Of a stretch of DNA of 64,000 nucleotides, positions 56,590 to 64,000 are shown one piece after another. Positions within the stretch are counted from its first letter, which is position 1; each line of letters opens with the position of its first letter. The translations under genes and the position numbers were made by a program. This stretch comes from Pseudomonas sp. CROZ-RG-20F-R04-15 (GTDB taxonomy: Bacteria; Pseudomonadota; Gammaproteobacteria; Pseudomonadales; Pseudomonadaceae), in assembly GCF_022662375.1 (NCBI RefSeq), contig NZ_JAKNQL010000011.1, positions 161,652-225,651 on the forward strand, written 5' to 3'. Below the pieces are notes generated by a model. The model saw nothing but the letters and a program-made list of their open reading frames with translations. It ran no database searches and was not told the DNA's origin.

Positions 56590-57519
56590 ATGCATAAAAT
56601 AATCGGATTACTGCTTGTTGCACTTCTGTTCGGCTGTTCACACACCCCGTCTCCACCGCCCGCTGCCATAAACATCAACGGAACTCTGGCGTTAGACGGT
56701 CCCGCAACGGCTTCTTATCTCACTGAGCTTTACGCTCGCAAGTTTCCCAACTGCAACAAAGTGGACTCTCAGCCTTCGTTCCTGTGCTCGGGGGTGATGA
56801 TCCGAGTCACGGTCAAAGACCCGAACAATACTTACAAAGTCTGGGAACCCAGTCCCATTTCCGTAACAAGTGGCGGTATTTCGTTTTCCTATCTCCGGGC
56901 CGATACCAACTTCGGCCGACTGGCTTGGGGTTACGGCAATGGCTACATCCTTTACCCCGTCCTGGAACGACCCGCCAATACCGATCAACTGCAAGTACTG
57001 TGCTCTTACCCAATGGACTCATGGGGCTGGCATCGCGGTAAAAATGGCGTGTGCATTCCCACCCCTGCACACCCTGAAAGCGGCTACTGCCACAACGCGA
57101 ATGTACTCACTGCGGAGCAATTCAAAGCAGCCTGGGACAGGGCAACCGTGAACAAAAACCTCCAGCAATGCGGCTTTGACGTACGAGACGAACGCAATAC
57201 CCTGGCCGCGCCCGCGTTCTATCAGTCGTTGCGCGCCAAAGCGATGTTGGGAGCTACAGGTTTCAACGAACACAACGAAGTCATCATCAAAACCTGGCCT
57301 GCAGGCAAGGCCAACACCTTTCCGATTCTGGCGTTTTTCTACGTTTCCGGAGGAACTGACCCCAAGCCACTGGCCGATGCCAAGTACAACCAGCGAGACT
57401 TTTACAACTCGACCAACCCGAAAAGAATGGTGCCAATCATTCGAATGGTACCGGCCAACAGTGCGACAGGAACGGCGACGTTCACCTACGTGGCCGCTGA
57501 CCAGGAGGTTACTCGATGA
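56590..57519 (+). CDS. Halovibrin-like lipoprotein, copy 2
   Basis: 309 residues, lipobox LFGC with Cys16. It shares the blocks QPSFLCSGVMIRVT, WEPSPISVTSGGISFSYLRA, RLAWGYGNGYILYPVL, QCGFDVRDERNTLAAPAFYQ, NEHNEVIIKTWP and QRDFYNSTNPKRMVPIIRM with the first copy. Conserved Cys residues suggest disulfides. Its stop overlaps the DUF2599 start (ATGA), so the two are translated together. TGTCTTT-AAC-AAAGACA at 56563-56579 forms a small hairpin just before the ribosome binding site CGGAGA. Confidence 0.72.
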   Translation: MHKIIGLLLVALLFGCSHTPSPPPAAININGTLALDGPATASYLTELYARKFPNCNKVDSQPSFLCSGVMIRVTVKDPNNTYKVWEPSPISVTSGGISFSYLRADTNFGRLAWGYGNGYILYPVLERPANTDQLQVLCSYPMDSWGWHRGKNGVCIPTPAHPESGYCHNANVLTAEQFKAAWDRATVNKNLQQCGFDVRDERNTLAAPAFYQSLRAKAMLGATGFNEHNEVIIKTWPAGKANTFPILAFFYVSGGTDPKPLADAKYNQRDFYNSTNPKRMVPIIRMVPANSATGTATFTYVAADQEVTR

Positions 57520-57968
57520 AACTGCTAAGGACCGCCTCTCTGTTACAGGCATTGGCGCTGACCGGGTGGGGACTCGCAACGCCTGTTGTTCAAGCTGTCG
57601 ATGCACCCACTGCGGTTGACGGTGAAAGCGTCATCGTGATTGTCGAGCGCTGTAACAAATACATAGAAAGCGCGTACTGGATATATCGGGACTATCAATG
57701 GGTGCTCTCCATTACCCCGACGAAGTGTGCGAGAAGAACTCAGGAGTCAGGCACACCGTTCATCTGGGATGAACTTTCGCGCGACTACTCGAACGGTCGC
57801 TACTGGGGAAACACCCACGGCATGCGCCATCAGTTGATTTGCCATATGGCAATTGCACGGGACAAACCGCAGTGGAACCTCGAACCCTGGCGTCCGGACG
57901 TGGGGTATGCCAAGACACTGGAGGCTGGCTGCAATCACGTCGTACCGTTGCCTGAAAAGGCACCGTGA
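57516..57968 (+). CDS. Secreted DUF2599 protein
   Basis: 150 residues with a signal peptide (ASLLQALALTGWGLATPVVQA). The DUF2599 signature is clear: CNKYIESAYWIYRDYQWVLSITP near residue 48, then GMRHQLICHMAIARDKPQWNLEPWRPDVGYAKTLEAGC. Four cysteines could form two disulfides. Biochemical function unknown. It is coupled to the halovibrin-like gene, so the two secreted proteins probably act together. Confidence 0.85.
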   Translation: MKLLRTASLLQALALTGWGLATPVVQAVDAPTAVDGESVIVIVERCNKYIESAYWIYRDYQWVLSITPTKCARRTQESGTPFIWDELSRDYSNGRYWGNTHGMRHQLICHMAIARDKPQWNLEPWRPDVGYAKTLEAGCNHVVPLPEKAP

Positions 57969-58084
57969 CACTTGCGTGAAAGATGAGCGATACAGTTCAT
58001 TGGGCACTGGCGTCTGGCCGAGAACCACAGGAAACTTCGGGCATGTCAGGATCTATTGATCCGGCCCCTGCCCGAGGAACTTCA

Positions 58085-58777
58085 ATGCGCACCATCGGCC
58101 TGATCGGCGGCATGAGCTGGGAATCCAGCGCCGAATACTATCGACTCATCAATCAGCAAGTCCGTGATCGTCTCGGCCCGTTGCGCTCGGCGCAATTGCT
58201 GATGTTCAGCGTCGACTTCGGCCCTGTCGAACAGGCCCAGCACGCCGGGCGCTGGGACGATGCGGCAGCGATTCTGGTGGACGCCGCGCGCAGGCTCGAA
58301 GCCGGCGGCGCGGAATGCGTGGTGCTGTGTACCAACACCATGCACAAGGTTGCCGAGCAGATTCAGGCAGCGATCAGCATTCCGTTCCTGCACATCGCCG
58401 AACCGGCCGCACACGCTGCGCTGGCAATCGACGCACGCACAGTGGGGTTGCTCGGCACGGCATTCACGATGGAACAGGACTTTCTCAAGCAACGCCTGGT
58501 CGCCAAGGGTTTGACCGTGTTGGTGCCAGACGAAGCCGAGCGCAAGGACGTGCACCGGATCATCTACGACGAACTCTGCGTCGGCGTGATCAGCGAGGCA
58601 TCGCGGCAAATCTATCAACGGGTGATCGAATCCCTCACCGCACGGGGCGCACAGGCGATCATTCTCGGTTGCACCGAAATCGGCATGTTGATCAAACCCG
58701 AACACAGCACCCTGCCCCTGCTCGACACCACCGAACTGCATGCACAGTCGGCGGTGGCGTTCGCGCTGGGCGATTGA
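58085..58777 (+). CDS. Aspartate/glutamate racemase family protein
   Basis: 230 residues. The start MRTIGLIGGMSWESSAEYYRLIN is typical, with AGGAA upstream. The two catalytic cysteine regions are VVLCTNTMHKVA (near residue 80) and IILGCTEIGMLI (near 195), both intact. It probably interconverts D- and L-forms of an acidic or broad-range amino acid (YgeA/RacX type), cytoplasmic. The frame is open 34 codons upstream, but that part has no family similarity. Confidence 0.92.
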   Translation: MRTIGLIGGMSWESSAEYYRLINQQVRDRLGPLRSAQLLMFSVDFGPVEQAQHAGRWDDAAAILVDAARRLEAGGAECVVLCTNTMHKVAEQIQAAISIPFLHIAEPAAHAALAIDARTVGLLGTAFTMEQDFLKQRLVAKGLTVLVPDEAERKDVHRIIYDELCVGVISEASRQIYQRVIESLTARGAQAIILGCTEIGMLIKPEHSTLPLLDTTELHAQSAVAFALGD

Positions 58778-58778
58778 G

Positions 58779-59297
58779 TCAGGTTTTCCGCCGATTGCGC
58801 AGACGGGCCATGCTCAGGGTGTCGACCCACTGCCCGTCACGCACTGCGTAATCGCGAAACAGGCCTTCGTCCTCGAAACCGAACTTGCGGTAGAGGCCGA
58901 TGGCCGCTTCGTTATCGGCATAGACCGTGAGTTCGACACGGTGCAAATTCATCCAGTTGTCGGCGACGTCCAACGCCGCCGCCAACAGCTGCGAACCCAC
59001 GCCTTTGCCCTGCCACGCGACCGCAACGCCCATGCCGAAACTGCCAGCGTGCGCCCGACGCATCCGCGAATACGCCTCCAGCCCCAGATTGCCAATCACC
59101 ACGCCTTGATGCAGCGCCACCAGTTTCACCGCGCGTTCGTTGTCCGCCAGCAGGCGCTGGCGCCAGACTTCCACGGACTGAAACGGCATCTGCAACACCT
59201 GCCGCGCCACGGCCGGATCGTTGTACAGCGCGGTGATGCCTTCGAGGTGGGATTCGTTGAAGCGTTCGAGGTGGATGGCGGGGTTGGGGTCTGGCAT
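58779..59297 (-). CDS. GNAT family N-acetyltransferase
   Basis: 172 residues. The acetyl-CoA motif is GSFGMGVAVAWQGKGVGSQLLAAALD (near residue 85), followed by NWMNLHRVELTVYADNEAAIGLYRKFGFEDEGLFRDYAVRDGQWVD, as in RimJ/YhhY-like acetyltransferases. Substrate unknown. It is convergent with the racemase gene, only 1 base apart. Confidence 0.92.
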   Translation of the reverse strand: MPDPNPAIHLERFNESHLEGITALYNDPAVARQVLQMPFQSVEVWRQRLLADNERAVKLVALHQGVVIGNLGLEAYSRMRRAHAGSFGMGVAVAWQGKGVGSQLLAAALDVADNWMNLHRVELTVYADNEAAIGLYRKFGFEDEGLFRDYAVRDGQWVDTLSMARLRNRRKT

Positions 59298-59410
59298 GGG
59301 ATCGATCCGTGATCAGGGTTGGCTGATCACTCTAAACCGACCGTGATCCGCCTGGCCAGCGCAAATACTGTGAAAGCAAGCCCGAGCGACCGCTCATCGG
59401 AAAACCGCTT

Positions 59411-59434
59411 GCACCTGTCAGATCTGACAGGTGC
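59411..59434. promoter_or_regulatory. Perfect 24-bp lux-box-like palindrome upstream of the 997-aa gene
   Basis: Twelve-base half-site GCACCTGTCAGA, perfectly mirrored. The core CTGTCAG-AT-CTGACAG is shared with 63715-63736 and nearly with 53941-53956. It is 58 bases from the ATG at 59493. If centred near -42.5, as classical lux boxes are, transcription would start near 59465. The regulator is not in the window. Confidence 0.65.
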
Positions 59435-59492
59435 GCATTTTCCAGATAAGCGCTCTGATAGTTCCTGCCGCCTAACAGCAGGAAACCTGACC

Positions 59493-62486
59493 ATGAACTC
59501 CAGTAGAAACACCGTTCTGCAGCTTTCCCCCCCCAAAATAGATCTACAGACCAAAGACATCGTCGGTGCGCAAATCGGTGTACCGCTGCATGCGGTGATT
59601 ATCTATCCGCCCGAACTGGTTTTCAAAAGAGCTCGGGTTTCGATTGATCCACCGCTGGCCGGGACGGTGGAAGAACACGACGACGTGAGGCTATGGGCAA
59701 CGCTTGATCCTGCGCTTGTTGGTGCGGTCACAGAGCCGGACTTGTCCGATTCGACCAGAGCGCCATTGCTTTTGGACGCCACGACGATCAAAGCCGATGT
59801 CAATGCGACGATCGAGCTGCACATTAAGGAAAGTCAGTTCCTGACTGACGTGGTGGTTTATCTGTTCTATACGATTGAGCGTAACAGCGAAAATCTCGGT
59901 ACTTCTCTCCCGCTCAGTTATATCTACAACCGCATCCGCCCCGGCATAAAGGATGATTTGACCGTACCTGGCGGCCACTCGAAACTAAAATTATTGCTGC
60001 CCGATGAAATAAAAAACGGTGTCGGCCCTGGCTTTACCACCGCACGCGTGGCTGTGCAATATCCTTATGCCCGAGCGTATGACCGCATCAGTTTCATGTG
60101 CAACGGCAAGATCCTGGAAGTGTCTGTAGGTCCCACTGAAGCGCCTGAACCGCCCGATCACGGGTCCGAAACCCCGACCACCCTTTACTTCGACGTAGAC
60201 CGGGCCTTTCTGGAACTTGCCAAGCAACAAGACCACCGGATGGCGTTTCTGTTTACCGTCTACGACCAACTGAACAACTCGGCTGATCCCGATGCTCAGT
60301 GGTCCAAGCCGCAATTCGTCGATGAGGATCTGGACGGCACCCGCCTTGCAAAACCCGTCCTGCGCGAACAACTGAATGACCCGGGCGATACACCGGAGAT
60401 CGACCTTGGCAAACTGAAGGACAAACCTCTGCTGATCGTCGTTGCCACGATGGACCCTCGCTTCGTGACCGGCTACAAGGTCACCACGTTCTACACGGCT
60501 ACCCACCCTGATCATCCCGATGTGTTTGATGAACAAAGCAGCACGGTGACGGAAGACGAATTCGAGCAAAAACAGCTCGTCGTTATCGAAGTACCGAACC
60601 ACAAGGTCAGCGTCCCGGGCAGCACGGTCAATGTTTTCTATGAACTGAGAAAGCCCGACAACGCGGACGGTTCCCCCGGTGCTCTGGTGGGTATATCCAA
60701 CACCGCGAGCGCACTGGTCGTCGGTGCTGCCCTCGAACTCAAACCACCCAGCGTGCTGCAGGCCAACGGAGCGACATTGGCGCCACTAGACGCCCTGACC
60801 CAACTCACCATCGTCGTGCCGCCAGGTTCCACGCGGCCCACTGACCTGCTCAGTGTGAGCTGGACCGCCAAACCGGGCACGCACGAGGAAGGTTCGATCA
60901 CCACCCCGCCTCGGCCGATCAGCGAAATCGGTCTGAACATCCCGATTGCACCCGCGCTGATGGCGTATTGTCTGGGCGACCAAATAACGGTCAGCTACAG
61001 CATCACCCGCGATGGCATTCCTTTACCGTCCGAGACGCTGACCCTCAACGTGCAAAACCTGCCGCAGTCCGTTCTCCCCGCCCCTCGTTTGAAGCAAGCC
61101 GCCGATGCTGGCGAAGGCGCGGAACTGAGACTGAGCGACCTGACGCCCGAAGGCAAAATGTGGTTCTCGGGGTTTCCCTTAAACATCGCGGGGCAGTTTG
61201 TCTGGCTGTTGTTCAAAGGCACCAATGCCGATGGCTCGGCCTATGAAAAGTACATTTGGGCGGCGCCATTTGCCTTTGTTAATGATGACTGGGTGAAGAA
61301 TGGCTACTTCGAAGCGACCGCGCCTTATGTGGATTTGAAAGGGTTGAAGGATGGGACGCCATTGACCATGGAGATGTGGGTGGCGTTTGGTAAAAGCGAA
61401 GATCTGGGGTTGGCTAAGCAGTTCGTGGTGCGCACCTATACCGTCAGTGCGGTGCAGGTTGTGGTGCCCGCGATTACATCGGTCAAAGGCACCTCCAGCA
61501 ATGAAGAAATCCTCCACGGCGGCCTGACGGTAGAAACAGACATCACGCTAACGGGGACGGCCACGCCAAGCACAAAGATCGATCTGGTCAATGGCAGCGA
61601 GACGATTTCCGATGATGAAATCCCAGTCGACTCACGAGGTATTTGGACAGCTCAGCTAAGCGGACTGGTTGCCGGGAACACTTACAACCTTGCCGCTAAA
61701 CGCAAGGATGGCGCGATCTCTGATCGACATGATGTTGTGGTGGTCGAACTCATGAATCCGACACTGACCAATGTATTGGATCATAAGGGTATAGAGGTGC
61801 CTGATGATGAAACGACCTTTAGCACCACACTGAAACTTAAAGGTACCGCCAGCCAAGGCCAGCAGGTCGAAGTATTTGATGGAAGAGAGCCGAACGCGGA
61901 GTCTATGGGTATCGCGACGGCACATAGCATGAGAGAGACATGGGACCTTGATATCGAAGTCAAGGAAGGTGCACATCGGCTGTACGCAAAATCTCTGTAT
62001 CACAGTACTCCTGTGCATTCGAATGTGCGCAACTTAACTACCCTACTTGCTCCCACCGGGGAAAACTTTGATGCGCAGCCAAATTCAACGATTTTACCAG
62101 GAAGATCAAAAGACATCGGCAGTATGATTATTACTAATGTTTCTGATACAAACTGGATCCAAATCGGCCCACCAAATTTCTCATACCCAGGAAAAATAGA
62201 AAAGCAAACTCTGATTTCGAACGGCAAACTCCGAACAATTGAAATAACCTTAAGAACCAATTATTCCAGCATTGAGTTCTGGTACGTAGATGTTAACTAT
62301 GGAAACTCTGCAGAAGTTATATTTTACTCATCATCTTTAGAACTAGGTAAAAAACCACTATTACCATCATCGGAAAACCAAGAACCACTAAAAATGTTTT
62401 TTGAATCCAAGGAAATAAACAGGATAGTCATCAATAGCGTTACTGATGATGTTATTTATTTTGATACCTTCACTTTTAGATTATGA
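59493..62486 (+). CDS. Large Ig-like array protein (997 aa) with AT-rich C-terminal module
   Basis: It begins MNSSRNTVLQLSPPKIDLQT; the first 80 residues match the start of the gene at 63800 (NTVL-L--PPK, GVP, IDPPLAGT). AGGAAA lies 7 bases before the ATG. Repeated beta-sandwich units follow, including Big-type domains near 690-790 (TLTGTATPSTKIDLVNGSE) and 790-850 (LKLKGTASQGQQVEVFDG). The last 150 residues form a different module ending INSVTDDVIYFDTFTFRL, perhaps lectin-like. Base composition falls sharply from about 62040. No signal peptide or membrane segment. Function unknown; surface or toxin-linked array is the best guess. Confidence 0.75.
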   Translation: MNSSRNTVLQLSPPKIDLQTKDIVGAQIGVPLHAVIIYPPELVFKRARVSIDPPLAGTVEEHDDVRLWATLDPALVGAVTEPDLSDSTRAPLLLDATTIKADVNATIELHIKESQFLTDVVVYLFYTIERNSENLGTSLPLSYIYNRIRPGIKDDLTVPGGHSKLKLLLPDEIKNGVGPGFTTARVAVQYPYARAYDRISFMCNGKILEVSVGPTEAPEPPDHGSETPTTLYFDVDRAFLELAKQQDHRMAFLFTVYDQLNNSADPDAQWSKPQFVDEDLDGTRLAKPVLREQLNDPGDTPEIDLGKLKDKPLLIVVATMDPRFVTGYKVTTFYTATHPDHPDVFDEQSSTVTEDEFEQKQLVVIEVPNHKVSVPGSTVNVFYELRKPDNADGSPGALVGISNTASALVVGAALELKPPSVLQANGATLAPLDALTQLTIVVPPGSTRPTDLLSVSWTAKPGTHEEGSITTPPRPISEIGLNIPIAPALMAYCLGDQITVSYSITRDGIPLPSETLTLNVQNLPQSVLPAPRLKQAADAGEGAELRLSDLTPEGKMWFSGFPLNIAGQFVWLLFKGTNADGSAYEKYIWAAPFAFVNDDWVKNGYFEATAPYVDLKGLKDGTPLTMEMWVAFGKSEDLGLAKQFVVRTYTVSAVQVVVPAITSVKGTSSNEEILHGGLTVETDITLTGTATPSTKIDLVNGSETISDDEIPVDSRGIWTAQLSGLVAGNTYNLAAKRKDGAISDRHDVVVVELMNPTLTNVLDHKGIEVPDDETTFSTTLKLKGTASQGQQVEVFDGREPNAESMGIATAHSMRETWDLDIEVKEGAHRLYAKSLYHSTPVHSNVRNLTTLLAPTGENFDAQPNSTILPGRSKDIGSMIITNVSDTNWIQIGPPNFSYPGKIEKQTLISNGKLRTIEITLRTNYSSIEFWYVDVNYGNSAEVIFYSSSLELGKKPLLPSSENQEPLKMFFESKEINRIVINSVTDDVIYFDTFTFRL

Positions 62487-62524
62487 GCAGCCTATGATTT
62501 CAATGGCGCCACTATGAGCACTAA

Positions 62525-62710
62525 TGGGGCCGACTACGTTTTTCTGTCGTAGCGGATCTGAGGGAGTTTACCGACGCGCCTTGTCCGGCCGAAAGGTTGA
62601 AAAAACAGCGTTTGCGTCCCAGGCGAACGGTTGCAGCACGCTGGCTGGTGGAACATCAATTGGTGACGCCTCATGATTTTGTCGCCGTGGACGCTGCGAT
62701 ATTCGGCATC
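62525..62710 (+). other. Possible coding remnant in the gap 62487-63061
   Basis: One frame reads protein-like sequence, including VVADLREFTDAPCPAERL, KKQRLRPRRTVAARWLVEHQ and LVTPHDFVAVDAAIF, but has no good start and ends in unstructured sequence near 62797. It may be the tail of a lost gene next to the array protein. The rest of this 575-base gap is the structured leader below. Confidence 0.2.
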
Positions 62711-62896
62711 ATTGGAAACTCATCAATCGTCATCGCGAGTAGCCTTCCTCCTACAAGAAATCCCGGCAAACTCCGGAAGAATACGGCGGTTGACTGACTT
62801 GCCCTCACTCCCTATCCTCGCGCCCTGTCACGACTCATTCGTGATCGGGTTTGACGGCCTGGACTCCTCATTACGCGCATAGCCTTTCTCTGCTCG

Positions 62897-63036
62897 TGCA
62901 CTTTTGTGCCCGGTCATTGCATATGGTGACTGTGCGTGGGGCATCTTCGGATGCGCCGGGTTTGTGAGGACCGGTCCGTCAACCTGCGCACAGTTGCCAC
63001 CCATTCGTTTGACGGCGATCAAGTGGCAGCTCTCTT
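62897..63036 (+). ncRNA. Structured 5' leader of the DUF3077-like pair (candidate cis-regulatory RNA, copy B)
   Basis: CTGTGCG (62930-62936) pairs with CGCACAG (62987-62993). Inside is GCATC-TTCG-GATGC (62941-62954), a C(UUCG)G tetraloop hairpin, and CCGG/CCGG (62956-62959, 62971-62974). GCAC-TTTT-GTGC lies upstream near 62899. The conserved TGCCACCCATTCG follows, with TGCCAC able to pair with GTGGCA at 63022-63029. It aligns with the leader at 25743-25875. A 14-codon ORF (62923-62967) starts in it and would be affected by the fold. Confidence 0.6.
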
Positions 63037-63061
63037 TAACTCTGAAAGAGACACCTCACTT

Positions 63062-63337
63062 ATGAAGCACACAACCACAACCTCGACTCCCTGCGACCAA
63101 GTCGCTCACCACCCTTTCAACGTCCGCCCCGACATCTCCCTCCTCGACGCCCTCGAACACGCGGCCGTCTACCTCAACTGCGCCGAAACCCTCGCCCACC
63201 AAGCCCCTAGCGTCGCTCGCCCGGAACACAGCAGCTCGATGCGCTGGGCCAGCCAGCAAATGCTTGCCAATGCCCGCGCACTGATGCTGGCCGCCATCGC
63301 TCGTGTGCACGCCGCGCAGGCCCGGGGTGACGTATGA
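63062..63337 (+). CDS. Small DUF3077-like protein
   Basis: 91 residues starting MKHTTTTSTPCDQ. HPFNVRPDISLLDALEHAAVYLNCAETLAH followed by MRWASQQMLANARALMLAAI resembles the small Pseudomonas family DUF3077. Helical, soluble, function unknown. The ribosome binding site is weak (AAAGAG). It lies directly after the structured leader, and its stop overlaps the next start (ATGA). Confidence 0.72.
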   Translation: MKHTTTTSTPCDQVAHHPFNVRPDISLLDALEHAAVYLNCAETLAHQAPSVARPEHSSSMRWASQQMLANARALMLAAIARVHAAQARGDV

Positions 63338-63600
63338 ACTCGCAGATTTCGATGACGCACAACGAGGACAGCATTCCGGTTCTACTCGTTTCCACTGAAG
63401 CGCCGCTAGACGTATTGCACAGCAGCGCCGCCAGCCGCTTTCTCGCGGTAACGCAAATGATGGAAAGCCTCGCCAGCCTGGATATTTCCTCGGCCAAAGG
63501 CGCCGACGTGCAGCAACTAGCGCACGTGGCGGCGATGTTGCTGCGTGATGGTTGTGATGTGATGGATGTGTTGGGGCGGCAGATTCGTTTACGCGTCTGA
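63334..63600 (+). CDS. Small hypothetical protein, second gene of the DUF3077-like operon
   Basis: 88 residues starting MNSQISMTHNEDSIPVLL. Helical segments FLAVTQMMESLASLDI and VQQLAHVAAMLLRDGCDVMDVLG are of similar size and pattern to its neighbour, suggesting a diverged paralogue. ATGA overlap indicates coupled translation. No signal peptide or membrane segment; function unknown. Confidence 0.7.
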   Translation: MNSQISMTHNEDSIPVLLVSTEAPLDVLHSSAASRFLAVTQMMESLASLDISSAKGADVQQLAHVAAMLLRDGCDVMDVLGRQIRLRV

Positions 63601-63607
63601 TAGCCGC

Positions 63608-63682
63608 AAGATCAAAAGATCGCAGCCTTCGGCAGTTCCTACCCGATCCTTGTAGGAGTTGCCGAAGGCTGCGATCTTTTGC
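63608..63682. repeat. Family 3 palindromic repeat after the small operon
   Basis: AAGATCAAAAGATCGCAGCC then TTCGGCAGTTCCTAC, mirrored by GTAGGAGTTGCCGAAGGCTG and CGATCTTTTG after a 10-base loop. Long stem 8 bases after the stop codon at 63600; probable terminator. Confidence 0.85.
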
Positions 63683-63714
63683 TTTTCAATCCCGAGTTTT
63701 CTACCACTCGTCGC

Positions 63715-63736
63715 CACCTGTCAGATCTGACAGGTG
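63715..63736. promoter_or_regulatory. Perfect 22-bp lux-box-like palindrome upstream of the last gene
   Basis: Half-site CACCTGTCAGA mirrored exactly. Distance to the ATG is 63 bases, against 58 at the 997-aa gene, and the flanking GTGCGC and TTCCTG(C/T)CGC are also shared, so the whole promoter is duplicated. Confidence 0.65.
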
Positions 63737-63799
63737 CGCTTTCCCGTCAATCGCGCTTTCATCGTTCCTGTCGCTACGACCCATGCAGGAGCACCCAAA

Positions 63800-64000
63800 A
63801 TGTCCACATCCACCACCGCCGACAACACCGTCCTCACGCTCTATCCACCCAAGGTGCAGGGCCAGACCAACTCCATCATCGGTGCGATGGCGGGAGTGCC
63901 AAAGGTGGCCATTGATCTGGTCAGCGATGGCGAAGGGGCCATGGTTTTGATTGATCCTCCATTGGCGGGCACTTGGGCGCCATTGGATGTTGTCAAACTA
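63800..64000 (+). CDS. Ig-like array protein, second paralogue (cut by window edge)
   Basis: The first 67 codons are present and open to the edge. It begins MSTSTTADNTVLTLYPPKVQ and contains MAGVPKVAIDLVSDGEGAM and LIDPPLAGTWAPLDVVKL, matching the N-terminus of the 997-residue protein. CAGGAG lies 8 bases before the ATG. Length and C-terminal module cannot be seen. Confidence 0.75.
   Translation, partial: MSTSTTADNTVLTLYPPKVQGQTNSIIGAMAGVPKVAIDLVSDGEGAMVLIDPPLAGTWAPLDVVKL

Overview
The window looks like the chromosome of a fluorescent Pseudomonas (P. fluorescens group). The reasons are high GC, the GlgE/TreS trehalose operon, a muxABC-opmB efflux operon, a split relative of the P. aeruginosa PA4129-PA4134 cyanide-inducible cluster, DUF6124/DUF3077-type small genes, and many copies of Pseudomonas-type palindromic repeats. 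I see no rRNA, tRNA, CRISPR array, integrase or complete insertion sequence.

Layout. (1) 1-6047: alpha-glucan/trehalose operon on the minus strand, glgE, treS-maltokinase fusion, then glgB (cut by the window edge), behind an AlgU-like promoter. (2) 6147-7318: small proteins and an MgtC-type membrane protein. (3) 7442-10629: ccoG-like ferredoxin protein and a MocR-type regulator. (4) 10692-13708: short-chain dehydrogenase and a MHYT-GGDEF-EAL (MucR-like) cyclic-di-GMP protein. (5) 14061-23188: muxA-muxB-muxC-opmB RND efflux operon on the minus strand. (6) 23364-25712: thiol peroxidase, a YCII protein, a membrane-anchored hypothetical and a DUF6124 gene with a structured leader. (7) 26342-38697: outer-membrane and secreted proteins (beta-barrels, DUF1254/DUF1214), a MoxR-DUF58-DUF4381-VWA-VWA/TPR-BatD operon, a secreted HAD phosphatase and an arylsulfatase. 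(8) 38886-48596: fused MFS/spermidine-synthase-like protein, a J-like membrane protein with its partner, a DUF3313 lipoprotein, an octaheme cytochrome with TPRs, and an unknown membrane protein. (9) 48738-52901: DUF934 plus sulfite/nitrite reductase, divergent from an orphan cbb3 oxidase CcoN/CcoQ pair. (10) 53318-64000: accessory region with two halovibrin-like lipoproteins, a DUF2599 protein, three Ig-like array proteins, a racemase, an acetyltransferase and two small DUF3077-like genes.

The strongest non-gene signals are three. First, the ccoG, sulfite reductase and ccoN promoters share a motif at identical spacing although they lie about 43 kb apart, so one regulon has been split over two loci. 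Second, two homologous leaders with UUCG-capped hairpins and compensatory changes precede the DUF6124 gene and the DUF3077-like pair. Third, near-identical lux-box-like palindromes precede the lipoprotein gene and two Ig-like array genes. Four families of interspersed palindromic repeats are present. Two REP doublets (REPINs) sit in frame inside adjacent genes of the Bat operon.
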